In this document: piece by piece, positions 1-5,995 of the stretch
How the letters are laid out: the number at the start of each line of letters is the position of its first letter
Position numbering within the stretch: the stretch's first letter is position 1
Source: Candidatus Omnitrophota bacterium
Lineage (GTDB): Bacteria; Omnitrophota; Gorgyraeia; Zapsychrales; JANLHA01
Assembly: GCA_024653845.1 (NCBI GenBank)
Contig: JANLHA010000064.1
Location: forward strand, 1 to 6,857
Direction of reading: 5' to 3'
Length of the DNA: 6,857 nt
Translations under genes and position numbers: made by a program
Notes under the pieces: generated by a model
Seen by the model: the letters and a program-made list of their open reading frames with translations, nothing else
Databases searched by the model: none
Told to the model about the DNA's origin: nothing

Positions 1-603
1 AGAAGAAACGCCAATGAATCCGAAACTGTAGAAGGAAAAATGATGTTTCTATTAAACCGGTTCTTACAAACAGGCGAAGGGATCCATGCCGTCATTGAAG
101 CTCAACTGAATGAAGCAGCTCCAGAAGAAATCAGTGGAAGCCGTGAAGAACGAGTTCCCCCTCCACCACCATTAGCGATTCCTACACTTCGTGAACCGCT
201 TTATGCAGGAGATCGAACCATTCAAGTGCAATTTGATCCAAGCAATTATATTCAGCCATTTACATTTGACATTGAAATCATTCATCATCCCAATGTCATG
301 TATTCTCGCAATGCCACCCAACAAGAAATCAACAATCGACTGTTTGTTTATGAGTTGCCAGCAGACTTTGTGTTAGCTGATAACGACCGCGTCAAGGCGC
401 ACCTTAAAGCAAAACCTCATGTGAATCTCGAGGAAGCCCAGGTCGAATCCTTATGGTCGCTCGTCGGGACGCGTCCACCCATGGTATTGCGGAACATCAA
501 CCCTAATGATGCAAGAATTGATTCCCGTCAACAGAATGACAAGGCAATCCAGAAGGCGAGTCAGAAGAAAAAATTACAGCAGAATAATTTTAGAATACCA
601 TAA
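1..603 (+). CDS. Protein of unknown function, C-terminal part (5' end outside window)
   Basis: I do not recognise this protein. The frame is open from base 1 through the TAA at 601-603, giving 200 visible residues, so the true start probably lies upstream. The ATG at 40 has a GAAGGA only 3 nt in front of it (6 nt before the next ATG at 43), which makes an internal start possible but less likely than a longer protein. Visible features, numbered from base 1, are a helical, mildly hydrophobic stretch (about 14-40), a proline run PPPPP (53-57), a middle part that alternates in a beta-like way (about 64-140), and a lysine- and glutamine-rich, probably disordered tail (about 176-198). There is no clear membrane span, signal peptide, cysteine pair or catalytic motif. 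It converges on the minus-strand membrane protein gene with 8 nt between the two stop codons. Coding status is likely from the long open frame; function is unknown. Confidence 0.7.
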   Translation, partial: RRNANESETVEGKMMFLLNRFLQTGEGIHAVIEAQLNEAAPEEISGSREERVPPPPPLAIPTLREPLYAGDRTIQVQFDPSNYIQPFTFDIEIIHHPNVMYSRNATQQEINNRLFVYELPADFVLADNDRVKAHLKAKPHVNLEEAQVESLWSLVGTRPPMVLRNINPNDARIDSRQQNDKAIQKASQKKKLQQNNFRIP

Positions 604-611
604 GCAGCAGG

Positions 612-1337
612 TTACTTCTCAACTTGTTCTCCTTTGAAGACCAACAGGAGAATCAGGGACGTCATCACCCACAAAATGATGAGGGCATTTTGTTCAAGAG
701 TGCCACCCCACAAAAGAAAAAGCCAAAGCACAACGGCTAAAGCAATAAAAAGCGCGACATACCCCGTTCCCAAGAAACTTAATCGCAACTCACTCCATTT
801 GCCTAAGGGGAAAAAACGCAATAACAGCCAGCCCATTGCCATATTGATGGCAACTACGATCATAAACGTGACCATCACCTTGAACCCAAAATAAGGGTTT
901 ACCAAATTCGGCTCTTGTAAAATGTCATATCCTGGCTTAACAAAAATCCTCACTCCCGTCGAAAGTAAATAAACATTCCAATCTGATGGGGGATTAATGA
1001 CCGAATGATCAAAATCAATAAAATACTGCCACCGCTCCGACAACTCCAGAGGATACAGCATATAGCGAGCTGCGATACGATAAATATTAAAATCCGTTGG
1101 AGAAAATTCCACTCTCGCCGTTGAAGGAATATACTTCTTGGCTTCCATGGATGAGAGATACAAAGAGCCTCCCGTGTTCATTCTCTCATGACTACTTTTG
1201 ATGAAAGTCAAATTTTGAATAGCAGGCGGCGGCTGAAAAAAGACCAAATAGAAAGCTCGACAAGAAAGCAGAAAAAGAAGGATTAAAAAAATGGTTTGAA
1301 GCTGTGGACGTTTGAGTTGAGGAAACGAGAGGTTCAT
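612..1337 (-). CDS. Four-pass membrane protein of unknown function, under a c-di-GMP-type riboswitch
   Basis: This 241-residue protein is not a family I can name. By eye it has one membrane segment near the N terminus (about 16-34, after a basic LKRPQLQ stretch), a soluble region (about 35-150), and three more membrane segments (about 152-174, 188-211 and 217-234), with a short charged tail. By the positive-inside rule the soluble region is probably extracytoplasmic. It contains the phrase YRIAARYMLYPLEL (86-99) followed by an aromatic-rich WQYFIDF (103-109). I loosely associate similar ARYxLYP phrases with uncharacterised proteins near surface-polysaccharide glycosyltransferases, but this is weak recall. 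The ATG at 1337 lies 11 nt after the U-tract of an intrinsic terminator and has no Shine-Dalgarno sequence. The next in-frame Met (residue 53) would lose the first membrane segment. It appears monocistronic: its own promoter and riboswitch lie upstream and the next gene is convergent. A role at the cell surface fits c-di-GMP control but is inference. Confidence 0.85.
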   Translation of the reverse strand: MNLSFPQLKRPQLQTIFLILLFLLSCRAFYLVFFQPPPAIQNLTFIKSSHERMNTGGSLYLSSMEAKKYIPSTARVEFSPTDFNIYRIAARYMLYPLELSERWQYFIDFDHSVINPPSDWNVYLLSTGVRIFVKPGYDILQEPNLVNPYFGFKVMVTFMIVVAINMAMGWLLLRFFPLGKWSELRLSFLGTGYVALFIALAVVLWLFLLWGGTLEQNALIILWVMTSLILLLVFKGEQVEK

Positions 1338-1348
1338 ATGAGAAGAAT

Positions 1349-1394
1349 AAAAAAGCCGATAAAGGGGGAATTCTTAATCCCCTTTAGCTTCGGC
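1349..1394 (-). terminator. Intrinsic terminator of the riboswitch expression platform
   Basis: Read on the minus strand, GCCGA (1394-1390), a 3-nt AGC bulge, and UAAAGGGG (1386-1379) pair with CCCCUUUA (1367-1360) and UCGGC (1359-1355). This makes a 13-bp stem with an 11-nt loop, followed directly by six U (1354-1349). The stem and U-run form a textbook rho-independent terminator between the aptamer and the ATG at 1337. The base of its 5' arm (GCC, 1394-1392) is also the 3' strand of the aptamer P1 helix, so a folded aptamer would weaken the lower stem. The upper 8 bp could still form but would then be separated from the U-tract by 5 nt. Confidence 0.85.
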
Positions 1395-1437
1395 AACTCA
1401 GCCACCATATTGTCTGCTCCCTGACTTTGCTTTTCAT
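1384..1437 (-). other. Possible 17-codon ORF inside the riboswitch leader
   Basis: Within the enlarged aptamer arm, ATG at 1437 opens a 17-residue frame, MKSKVREQTIWWLSCRS, ending at TAA (1386-1384) in the 5' arm of the terminator. It is preceded by GAAGG (1450-1446) at an 8-nt spacing, a better ribosome site than that of the downstream gene. The tandem Trp codons come from the aptamer core (UAUGGUGG), so the peptide content may be accidental. If translated, ribosomes would unfold the 3' half of the aptamer. There is no evidence that it is expressed. Confidence 0.2.
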
Positions 1438-1524
1438 CTTTTGTGCCTTCAATTGCTAAGGCCTTTTTGGGTTAAGACAGTTTAGGTCTGTAGCTTTGCG
1501 TCCCCGGATTTCCCCGGGTTTGCC
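1392..1524 (-). promoter_or_regulatory. Cyclic-di-GMP-I (GEMM-I) riboswitch aptamer
   Basis: On the minus strand the RNA reads GGCAAA, then a hairpin with stem CCCGG/CCGGG (1518-1514 with 1507-1503) capped by G-GAAA-U (1513-1508), then GGACGCAAAGC (1503-1493), then CCUAA (1486-1482). The other half of the second arm is UAUGG (1409-1405) followed by UGGCUGAGUUGCC, ending at 1392. CCUAA with UAUGG is the classic receptor for a GAAA tetraloop, so the two arms can dock as in known GEMM-I structures. P1 is GGCAA (1524-1520) with UUGCC (1396-1392). Aligned from memory with the Vibrio cholerae Vc2 aptamer, the ligand contacts G20, A47 and C92 correspond to G1523, A1496 and C1393. The distal part of the second arm is expanded: UGUCU (1479-1475) pairs with AGACA (1415-1411) and encloses 59 nt that contain a GCCUU/AAGGC hairpin (1462-1445). 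It sits just downstream of a promoter and upstream of a terminator and the membrane protein gene. Confidence 0.88.
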
Positions 1525-1546
1525 TTTATCGGCTTAACTTAACCAT

Positions 1547-1575
1547 AACATATTCTAACTTGTCGAGCAAGTCAA
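1547..1575 (-). promoter_or_regulatory. Sigma70-type promoter of the riboswitch transcript
   Basis: On the minus strand, TTGACT (1575-1570, five of six bases matching TTGACA) is followed after exactly 17 nt by TATGTT (1552-1547, four of six matching TATAAT). Transcription would then start near 1540, about 16 nt before the first conserved aptamer base. This keeps the 13-nt 5' pairing strand (1535-1523) inside the RNA. Position, spacing and the element downstream all agree. Confidence 0.7.
1558..1572. promoter_or_regulatory. Palindrome ACTTG-N5-CAAGT over the -35 and spacer (possible operator)
   Basis: Perfect 5-bp arms separated by 5 bp (plus strand ACTTG 1558-1562, CAAGT 1568-1572) overlap the last bases of the -35 box and most of the spacer. 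A dimeric repressor bound here would block the promoter. The word CAAGTCAA at the right arm (1568-1575) recurs at 1632-1639, in the hairpin after trpF. The arms are short and the site may be chance. Confidence 0.3.
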
Positions 1576-1622
1576 CAAGAATATCATAAATTATTGCACT
1601 ATATTAACTTATACCTAGGCTC

Positions 1623-1662
1623 AAAAATATTCAAGTCAAATGATTTAAACAATCACTTGACT
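1623..1662 (-). terminator. AT-rich hairpin after trpF, possible operon terminator
   Basis: On the minus strand, AGUCAAGUGAU (1662-1652) pairs with AUCAUUUGACU (1644-1634) over 11 bp with one G-U, around a 7-nt loop. Five U follow at 1627-1623, but only after a 6-nt gap from the stem. The stem is AT-rich, so termination would be weak. Its position, 40 nt after the trpF stop and before the next promoter, fits the end of the operon. It could instead be a protein-binding palindrome. Confidence 0.4.
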
Positions 1663-1701
1663 GCTATTTCATAACATATGAACTAGCTTAAACTTACAAC
1701 C

Positions 1702-2328
1702 CTACCGCTCTGCCCGCCGAATTTCTTTGAAAAAATCCTGTAAAAGCTTTGGACTCTTCTGGCCAGCCGCTCTTTCCACGCCACTAGCCACATCAATGGC
1801 ATAAGGCTTGGTTTTGAGAATAGCCTGCCGGACATTTTTAGAATTAAGGCCGCCGGATAAAATCCAGGGTCGCTTGAGGCGTTCAATTCCTGCGAGCGAC
1901 TCCCAAGAAAAAGTTTTTCCACTCCCACCGAAAGAACCTTCTTGATGACTATCAAATAAAAAAGCACTTACTGCAAAATTTTTTAAATCCTTTAAAGAAA
2001 TTTCTTTTGAAACCCGAACTGCCTTGATGACTTGATATTCTGTCGAGAATCCCTGACAATAATGAGAACTTTCATCTCCATGAAATTGCAATGTTCGAAT
2101 CCGACAAAATTCTGCGACTCTTTTGACCTCTTCTTCCCTCTCATTGACAAATACACCCACAGGGGTCACGAACGGCGGGATCTGTTCAATGATCTTTTTG
2201 GCTTCCGACGGAGAAATGAATCGGCGGCTTCCTCGATAAAAAATAAATCCTAAAGCCCAGGCTCCACAAGAAACTGCGGCGAGAGCATCTTTGAGATTCG
2301 TGATTCCACAAATTTTGACTCGGACCAT
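1702..2328 (-). CDS. trpF: Phosphoribosylanthranilate isomerase
   Basis: TrpF converts N-(5'-phosphoribosyl)anthranilate to its 1-deoxyribulose phosphate form in the cytoplasm, between TrpD and TrpC in tryptophan synthesis. The 208-residue protein shows the family signature in order: KICGIT (5-10) with the catalytic Cys7, GFIFYRGSRRFIS (27-39), QFHGDE (81-86), LFDS (124-127) with the catalytic Asp126, GGSGKTFSW (134-142), WILSGGL (155-161), and DVASGVE (179-185) leading into G-K-S-P-K. This is a full single-domain (beta-alpha)8 barrel. The frame stays open upstream to an ATG at 2490, but the added residues lie inside trpC and do not resemble TrpF. The ATG at 2328 puts KICG at the usual place and follows a purine-rich GGGGAGGGG (2339-2331). 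A GTG directly in front (2331-2329) is an alternative start. It lies 11 nt after trpC and is the last gene of the cluster; trpB and trpA do not follow. Confidence 0.96.
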   Translation of the reverse strand: MVRVKICGITNLKDALAAVSCGAWALGFIFYRGSRRFISPSEAKKIIEQIPPFVTPVGVFVNEREEEVKRVAEFCRIRTLQFHGDESSHYCQGFSTEYQVIKAVRVSKEISLKDLKNFAVSAFLFDSHQEGSFGGSGKTFSWESLAGIERLKRPWILSGGLNSKNVRQAILKTKPYAIDVASGVERAAGQKSPKLLQDFFKEIRRAER

Positions 2329-2339
2329 CACCCCTCCCC

Positions 2340-3131
2340 TTATTGTCCTTGCATAATGCTCTGCATCGACGCTGGAATATTTTGCGAGCGCATGAACGTT
2401 TCGCCAATCAAGACGGCATGAACACCAAGCCGGTGCAATTCCTCGATTTCTTGGTGCGATTGAATTCCACTCTCGGCGACGACGACACAATTCTTAGGAA
2501 CTTGAGGAACCAATTTTCGACTCACATCAAGACTGACATCAAATGTCCGCAAATTACGGTGATTGATCCCAATGATTTCCGCGCCAGCTTTTAAAGCTCT
2601 GCGCAGCTCGTCCTCATCGTGGATTTCGATTAAGCTTTCCAAATCCAAATCCGTGGCCCTATTGATCAAAGATTTAAGCTCTTCATCACCGAGAATAGCA
2701 ACAATCAGTAAGATCGCACTCGCTCCACAAGCACGCGCTTCATAAATTTGCCCCTCATCAATGACAAAATCTTTCATCAAAAGAGGGATTTGAGGATGAC
2801 AGGCATGAATGTCTCTCAAATATTGCTGGCTTCCTAAAAAAAATTTCTCTTCAGTTAAAACAGAAAGGGCGCTGGCGCCGTTCTGTACGTAAACTTCTGC
2901 AATTTTAAGAGCATCAAAATCTTGACGCAAAATTCCCTTGGATGGCGAAGCTTTCTTGATTTCAGCAATCAAGTTCATTTGGCCAGACTTTGAGATAGCT
3001 TTCTTAAAAGAAGCAATCTTGCCAGATAACTGCGCCGAAGACTCTCGTCGGAGACGATCATAAGACTCCTTCTTTTGGACGAGAACCTGTTTTTTATGGG
3101 CAACAATTTGATTTAAAAAATCTACGGACAT
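2340..3131 (-). CDS. trpC: Indole-3-glycerol phosphate synthase
   Basis: TrpC closes the indole ring, turning the TrpF product into indole-3-glycerol phosphate with loss of CO2 and water. The 263-residue protein has the usual length for a monofunctional enzyme: an N-terminal helical extension (about 1-50) and then a (beta-alpha)8 barrel. Visible signatures are IAEIKKASPSKG (55-66; Glu57 and Lys59 likely catalytic), LTEEKFFLGS (92-101), LLMKDFVID (117-125; Lys120 likely the general acid), LIEIHDEDEL (167-176; Glu169), GINHRNL (188-194), VVAESGI (217-223) and VLIGETFM (240-247). The start overlaps the end of trpD by 10 nt. Only a weak GAGAAAG lies upstream, so translation is probably coupled to trpD. 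It is not fused to TrpF, unlike the E. coli bifunctional enzyme. Function is assigned with high confidence. Confidence 0.97.
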   Translation of the reverse strand: MSVDFLNQIVAHKKQVLVQKKESYDRLRRESSAQLSGKIASFKKAISKSGQMNLIAEIKKASPSKGILRQDFDALKIAEVYVQNGASALSVLTEEKFFLGSQQYLRDIHACHPQIPLLMKDFVIDEGQIYEARACGASAILLIVAILGDEELKSLINRATDLDLESLIEIHDEDELRRALKAGAEIIGINHRNLRTFDVSLDVSRKLVPQVPKNCVVVAESGIQSHQEIEELHRLGVHAVLIGETFMRSQNIPASMQSIMQGQ

Positions 3132-4132
3132 TGCGTTTTCTTTCTCAGAGCATCCAACTTTTCACGCGCCTTCCCCGAATCGATCGCATGGGCTGCCACC
3201 TGCAATCCATCTGAAATATTTCTCACCTTCTCCGATAGATACAACGCATACGCGGCATTCAACAGCACAATATCTCGTCGAGGCCCTTTCTGCCCAGCAA
3301 AAATATCCTTGGCAATCTGAACATTCATCGCCAAATCACCACCACGCAAATCCTCTTCTCGAGCCTGCGCAATTCCCAATTCCGAAGGATCGACATCATA
3401 GGTCACGATCCTCTGACCATCAAATTCGCCAATAAATGTTGGGCCTGTGGTGGTGAACTCATCCAATCCATCGCTACCATGAACAACCAACGCTCGTCGG
3501 AGTCCTAAATTTTTCAGCACATGCGCCAAAGGTTCCACCAAGTCCCGGCTATAAACGCCCATCACTTGATGGGTGGCTCCTGCAGGATTAATCAAAGGCC
3601 CCAAAATATTAAAAATGGTTTTGACCTTCAAAGCTTTACGCACTGGAGCGACCTGTTTCATCGCTGGATGCAGTTTTTGCGCAAATAAAAACGCAATCCC
3701 GATGTCATCCAAGCACTCTGATAAATGCTTTTCCTCAATATTGAGGTTCACGCCCAAGGCCTCCAAAAGGTCCGCACTGCCCACTCGGCTGGAAACCGAA
3801 CGATTCCCGTGCTTGGCCACAACAACGCCTGCTCCGGCGACAACAAATGCCACAATCGTCGAGATATTGAAACTTCCCTTTTGGTCCCCTCCCGTCCCGC
3901 AGGTGTCTAACACCACCGGATGTCGAGTTTTTACAGAAAGTGAAACCTGTCGCAACAATTTCGCGGCACCAGTGATTTCGTCAATGGTTGGCCCTTTCTC
4001 ATTGAGGGCCAAAAGAAATTCACTGATTTGATCTTCACGGGCCTGGCCCGACATGATAGCGCGCATCACGTCTTCAATTTCGGCTTGAGTCAAATTCTGG
4101 CGATCTTTGATTTTTTTAAGATAAAGATCCAT
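3122..4132 (-). CDS. trpD: Anthranilate phosphoribosyltransferase
   Basis: TrpD transfers the phosphoribosyl group of PRPP to anthranilate, the second step of the tryptophan branch. At 336 residues it is a normal stand-alone enzyme. An N-terminal helical domain includes the typical [10 protein letters not shown] (22-31). CGTGGD (78-83) and FNIST (88-92) form the PRPP-binding loop, KHGNRSVSS (107-115) is the anthranilate and PRPP contact region, VAPVRKAL (161-168) contains the conserved Arg, and [11 protein letters not shown] (174-184) is another family signature. GLDEF (222-226) supplies the Asp-Glu pair that binds magnesium. The ATG at 4132 lies inside trpG with a 17-nt overlap. The bases before it are pyrimidine-rich with no Shine-Dalgarno sequence, so initiation probably depends on ribosomes finishing trpG. 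The protein N terminus fits the family, which supports this start. Confidence 0.97.
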   Translation of the reverse strand: MDLYLKKIKDRQNLTQAEIEDVMRAIMSGQAREDQISEFLLALNEKGPTIDEITGAAKLLRQVSLSVKTRHPVVLDTCGTGGDQKGSFNISTIVAFVVAGAGVVVAKHGNRSVSSRVGSADLLEALGVNLNIEEKHLSECLDDIGIAFLFAQKLHPAMKQVAPVRKALKVKTIFNILGPLINPAGATHQVMGVYSRDLVEPLAHVLKNLGLRRALVVHGSDGLDEFTTTGPTFIGEFDGQRIVTYDVDPSELGIAQAREEDLRGGDLAMNVQIAKDIFAGQKGPRRDIVLLNAAYALYLSEKVRNISDGLQVAAHAIDSGKAREKLDALRKKTQCP

Positions 4133-4706
4133 GAGAGGAAAGTTTTAAAAAATTCTTCAAGATCTGCTTTCCGGATTTGGTAAGAATCGATTCGGGATGA
4201 AATTGCACACCCCATAACGGAAGCTGTTTATGCTGGACCGCCATGATTTCGCGGTCTTGGTCTTTGGTCCACGCGGTGACTTCTAAACAATCGGGAACTG
4301 TTTTAGGGTCAATCACCAACGAATGATAACGAGTGGCTTCAAAAGGATTTTCAACGGAGGTAAAAATTCCTTTTCCCTTGTGTTCAATGGGCGAAGTTTT
4401 ACCGTGCATCAGATGTTTGGCCCGGATGATTTTTCCACCATAAGCATATCCAATACTTTGATGACCCAAACAGACGCCAAGAATCGGAATTTTTCCAGCC
4501 AAATCACGAATGACGTCGACGGAAATTCCCGCATCTTCCGGCCGGCCGGGTCCTGGAGAAATCACAATCCATTTCGGATTCATCCGTCGCACCTTCTCAA
4601 CGGTCAAGGCGTCATTGCGATACACTTCAAGAGGCACCTTCAATTCGCCAAAATATTGAACAAGGTTATAAGTGAACGAATCGTAATTGTCGATTAAAAG
4701 CAACAT
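4116..4706 (-). CDS. trpG: Anthranilate synthase component II, glutamine amidotransferase
   Basis: TrpG hydrolyses glutamine and passes ammonia to TrpE, which makes anthranilate from chorismate. Numbered from the chosen start, the 196-residue class I amidotransferase domain begins [12 protein letters not shown] (3-14) and has the oxyanion-strand loop [11 protein letters not shown] (50-60). The nucleophile Cys79 lies in GVCLGHQ, followed by HGKTSPI (101-107), RYHSL (126-130) and the His170/Glu172 pair in FHPES. All three catalytic residues are present. I chose ATG 4706, which overlaps the murA stop as TAATG, because the family starts just before [13 protein letters not shown] at 4724 would add six unusual residues. 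The partner trpE is not adjacent. Such subunits can also serve p-aminobenzoate synthesis (PabA), and a shared role is possible, but the trpDCF neighbours favour tryptophan. Confidence 0.95.
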   Translation of the reverse strand: MLLLIDNYDSFTYNLVQYFGELKVPLEVYRNDALTVEKVRRMNPKWIVISPGPGRPEDAGISVDVIRDLAGKIPILGVCLGHQSIGYAYGGKIIRAKHLMHGKTSPIEHKGKGIFTSVENPFEATRYHSLVIDPKTVPDCLEVTAWTKDQDREIMAVQHKQLPLWGVQFHPESILTKSGKQILKNFLKLSSHGSLS

Positions 4707-5977
4707 TATCCTTTTTCTCTCCACACTTTGGCACCCAGGCCTTTAAGTTTTTCATCCAAATGTTCGTATCCACGCTCGAGATGATAAATTCTCTGGATTT
4801 CCGTTTTCCCTTGAGCTGCAAGACCCGCGATCACCAGCGCCGCCGAGGCTCTCAAGTCCGACGCCATGACTGGCGCTCCATACAACTGCTTCACGCCTTG
4901 AATGACTGCTGCATTCGTTTCTCGTCGGATCTGAGCACCCATACGATTAAGTTCAGCGATATGCATAAAACGGTCTGGAAAAACTTTATCTTCAATAACG
5001 CTGACACCCGGTGTCAGCGCCATGACCGCCATGAACTGGGCCTGCAAATCTGTCGGGAATCCGGGATACGGATACGTTGTCACACTTACAGGGAATCTTC
5101 GTTTTTGACATTGAACCGTGAGGGCATCTCCTTTTTTAGAGAATCTTACACCATGCTCTTGCAACTTATCAATCAACACCAAAAGTTGAGATTCGTTGAC
5201 ATCGCGGATCGTGATGGTACTTCCCGTCGCCACAGCCATCAGAATGTATGTCCCTGTTTCAATTCTGTCCGGAGAAATCCTAAACTCAGCGCCATGAAGT
5301 CTTTTAACACCCTTGATGACCAGACGTGGGCTTCCTTGTCCCTGGATTTGTGCGCCCATTTTGATTAAGAAATTCGCAAGATCTTCAACTTCCGGTTCAC
5401 ACGCCGCGCATTCAATCACCGTGGTCCCCTGGGCCAACACCGCCGCCATCATCAAATTTGCTGTCGCCAATACAGAGGAACCAAATGTTCCACCCAAATA
5501 AATCAAATCGCCTTTGAGTTGCTTTGCTCGGGCAATCACATAACCACCCTCGACGTCAATTTTGGTTCCCATGGCTTTCAATCCCTTCAAATGCAAATCC
5601 ACTGGACGAACACCAATGACACATCCTCCGGGCAAAGACACTTTCGCTTTTTTCATCTTAGCTAATAGAGGACCCAAGACGCAAAAAGATCCCCGCATCG
5701 TCGAGACCATCTTATAATCCGCAACCGTTTTTAAAGGCCCATGCTGTGAAATGCGAACCCTATTGCCCTCAACAACCACTTTTTTCCCTAAAGATTCAAT
5801 CAACCGCAACATGGTTTTTGTATCCCGCAATTGTGGAACATTATCAACCACACACGGCTCATCAGTTAAAAGGGTTGCAGCCAAAATCGGCAATGTGGCA
5901 TTCTTAGAACCACTTATTTTGACCTCGCCCTTTAAAGGCCGGCCTCCTTCAATCATCATTTTCTCTAGCTGGATCAT
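4706..5977 (-). CDS. murA: UDP-N-acetylglucosamine 1-carboxyvinyltransferase
   Basis: MurA performs the first committed step of peptidoglycan synthesis, adding enolpyruvate from PEP to UDP-GlcNAc in the cytoplasm. The 423-residue protein matches the family length and the two-domain inside-out barrel. ISGSKNA (21-27) carries the Lys-Asn pair of the active site. [14 protein letters not shown] (116-129) contains Cys119, the PEP-reactive residue that fosfomycin alkylates, so this enzyme is predicted to be of the fosfomycin-sensitive Cys type. PDRIETGTY (236-244), [11 protein letters not shown] (306-316, with catalytic Asp310), DLRASAAL (374-381) and [14 protein letters not shown] (398-411) follow in order. 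The ATG at 5977 has a GGAG 8 nt upstream and lies 18 nt after prmC. The stop codon shares one base with the trpG start (TAATG), which suggests translational coupling between cell-wall and tryptophan genes. Confidence 0.97.
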   Translation of the reverse strand: MIQLEKMMIEGGRPLKGEVKISGSKNATLPILAATLLTDEPCVVDNVPQLRDTKTMLRLIESLGKKVVVEGNRVRISQHGPLKTVADYKMVSTMRGSFCVLGPLLAKMKKAKVSLPGGCVIGVRPVDLHLKGLKAMGTKIDVEGGYVIARAKQLKGDLIYLGGTFGSSVLATANLMMAAVLAQGTTVIECAACEPEVEDLANFLIKMGAQIQGQGSPRLVIKGVKRLHGAEFRISPDRIETGTYILMAVATGSTITIRDVNESQLLVLIDKLQEHGVRFSKKGDALTVQCQKRRFPVSVTTYPYPGFPTDLQAQFMAVMALTPGVSVIEDKVFPDRFMHIAELNRMGAQIRRETNAAVIQGVKQLYGAPVMASDLRASAALVIAGLAAQGKTEIQRIYHLERGYEHLDEKLKGLGAKVWREKG

Positions 5978-5995
5978 ATTTGAAACTCCATGGAT

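Larger units (their letters stand above)
1353..1535. repeat. 13-bp perfect inverted repeat flanking the aptamer (alternative RNA pairing)
   Basis: AAGCCGATAAAGG (plus strand 1353-1365) recurs as its exact reverse complement at 1523-1535. In the minus-strand transcript the 5' copy (1535-1523) can therefore pair along all 13 nt with the 3' arm of the terminator and its first two U (1365-1353). The 5' copy includes G1524 and G1523, which the aptamer needs for P1 and ligand contact, so the long-range helix and the ligand-bound aptamer exclude each other. The 5' copy is also nearly a duplicate of the terminator's own 5' arm (GCCGA, AGC bulge, UAAAGG), so two strands compete for one partner. Confidence 0.8.

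Noticed and set aside
40..42. ATG at 40 as the true start of the first gene
   Set aside because: The frame is open to base 1 and the GAAGGA is only 3 nt away, so a protein running in from outside is more likely. An internal start is not excluded.
1338..1540. trp attenuator or T-box in the leader
   Set aside because: The leader faces the membrane protein gene, not trp genes, and its conserved core matches GEMM-I. No T-box motif (AGGGUGGNACCGCG type) is visible.
1595..1639. A second promoter from TTGACT at 1637-1632 with TATAAG downstream
   Set aside because: The spacer would be 20 nt, and no -10-like box lies at 16-18 nt. The TTGACT at 1575-1570 has an exact 17-nt spacer next to the aptamer.
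1683..1967. Minus-strand 94-codon frame overlapping the end of trpF
   Set aside because: It is a shadow of trpF in another frame, with no family features.
2329..2490. Longer trpF start at ATG 2490
   Set aside because: The extra 54 residues are Arg/Cys-rich, lie wholly inside trpC in another frame, and precede the normal TrpF start MVRVKICGIT, which has its own purine-rich ribosome site.
4707..4724. GTG start of trpG at 4724
   Set aside because: It adds six residues not typical of TrpG and overlaps murA further. The ATG at 4706 in TAATG fits the family N terminus.
4760..5368. Plus-strand open frame of 202 codons inside murA
   Set aside because: It is antisense to an unmistakable murA, has no recognisable protein character and no supporting ribosome site. 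The other plus-strand frames inside the trp genes and prmC are rejected for the same reason.
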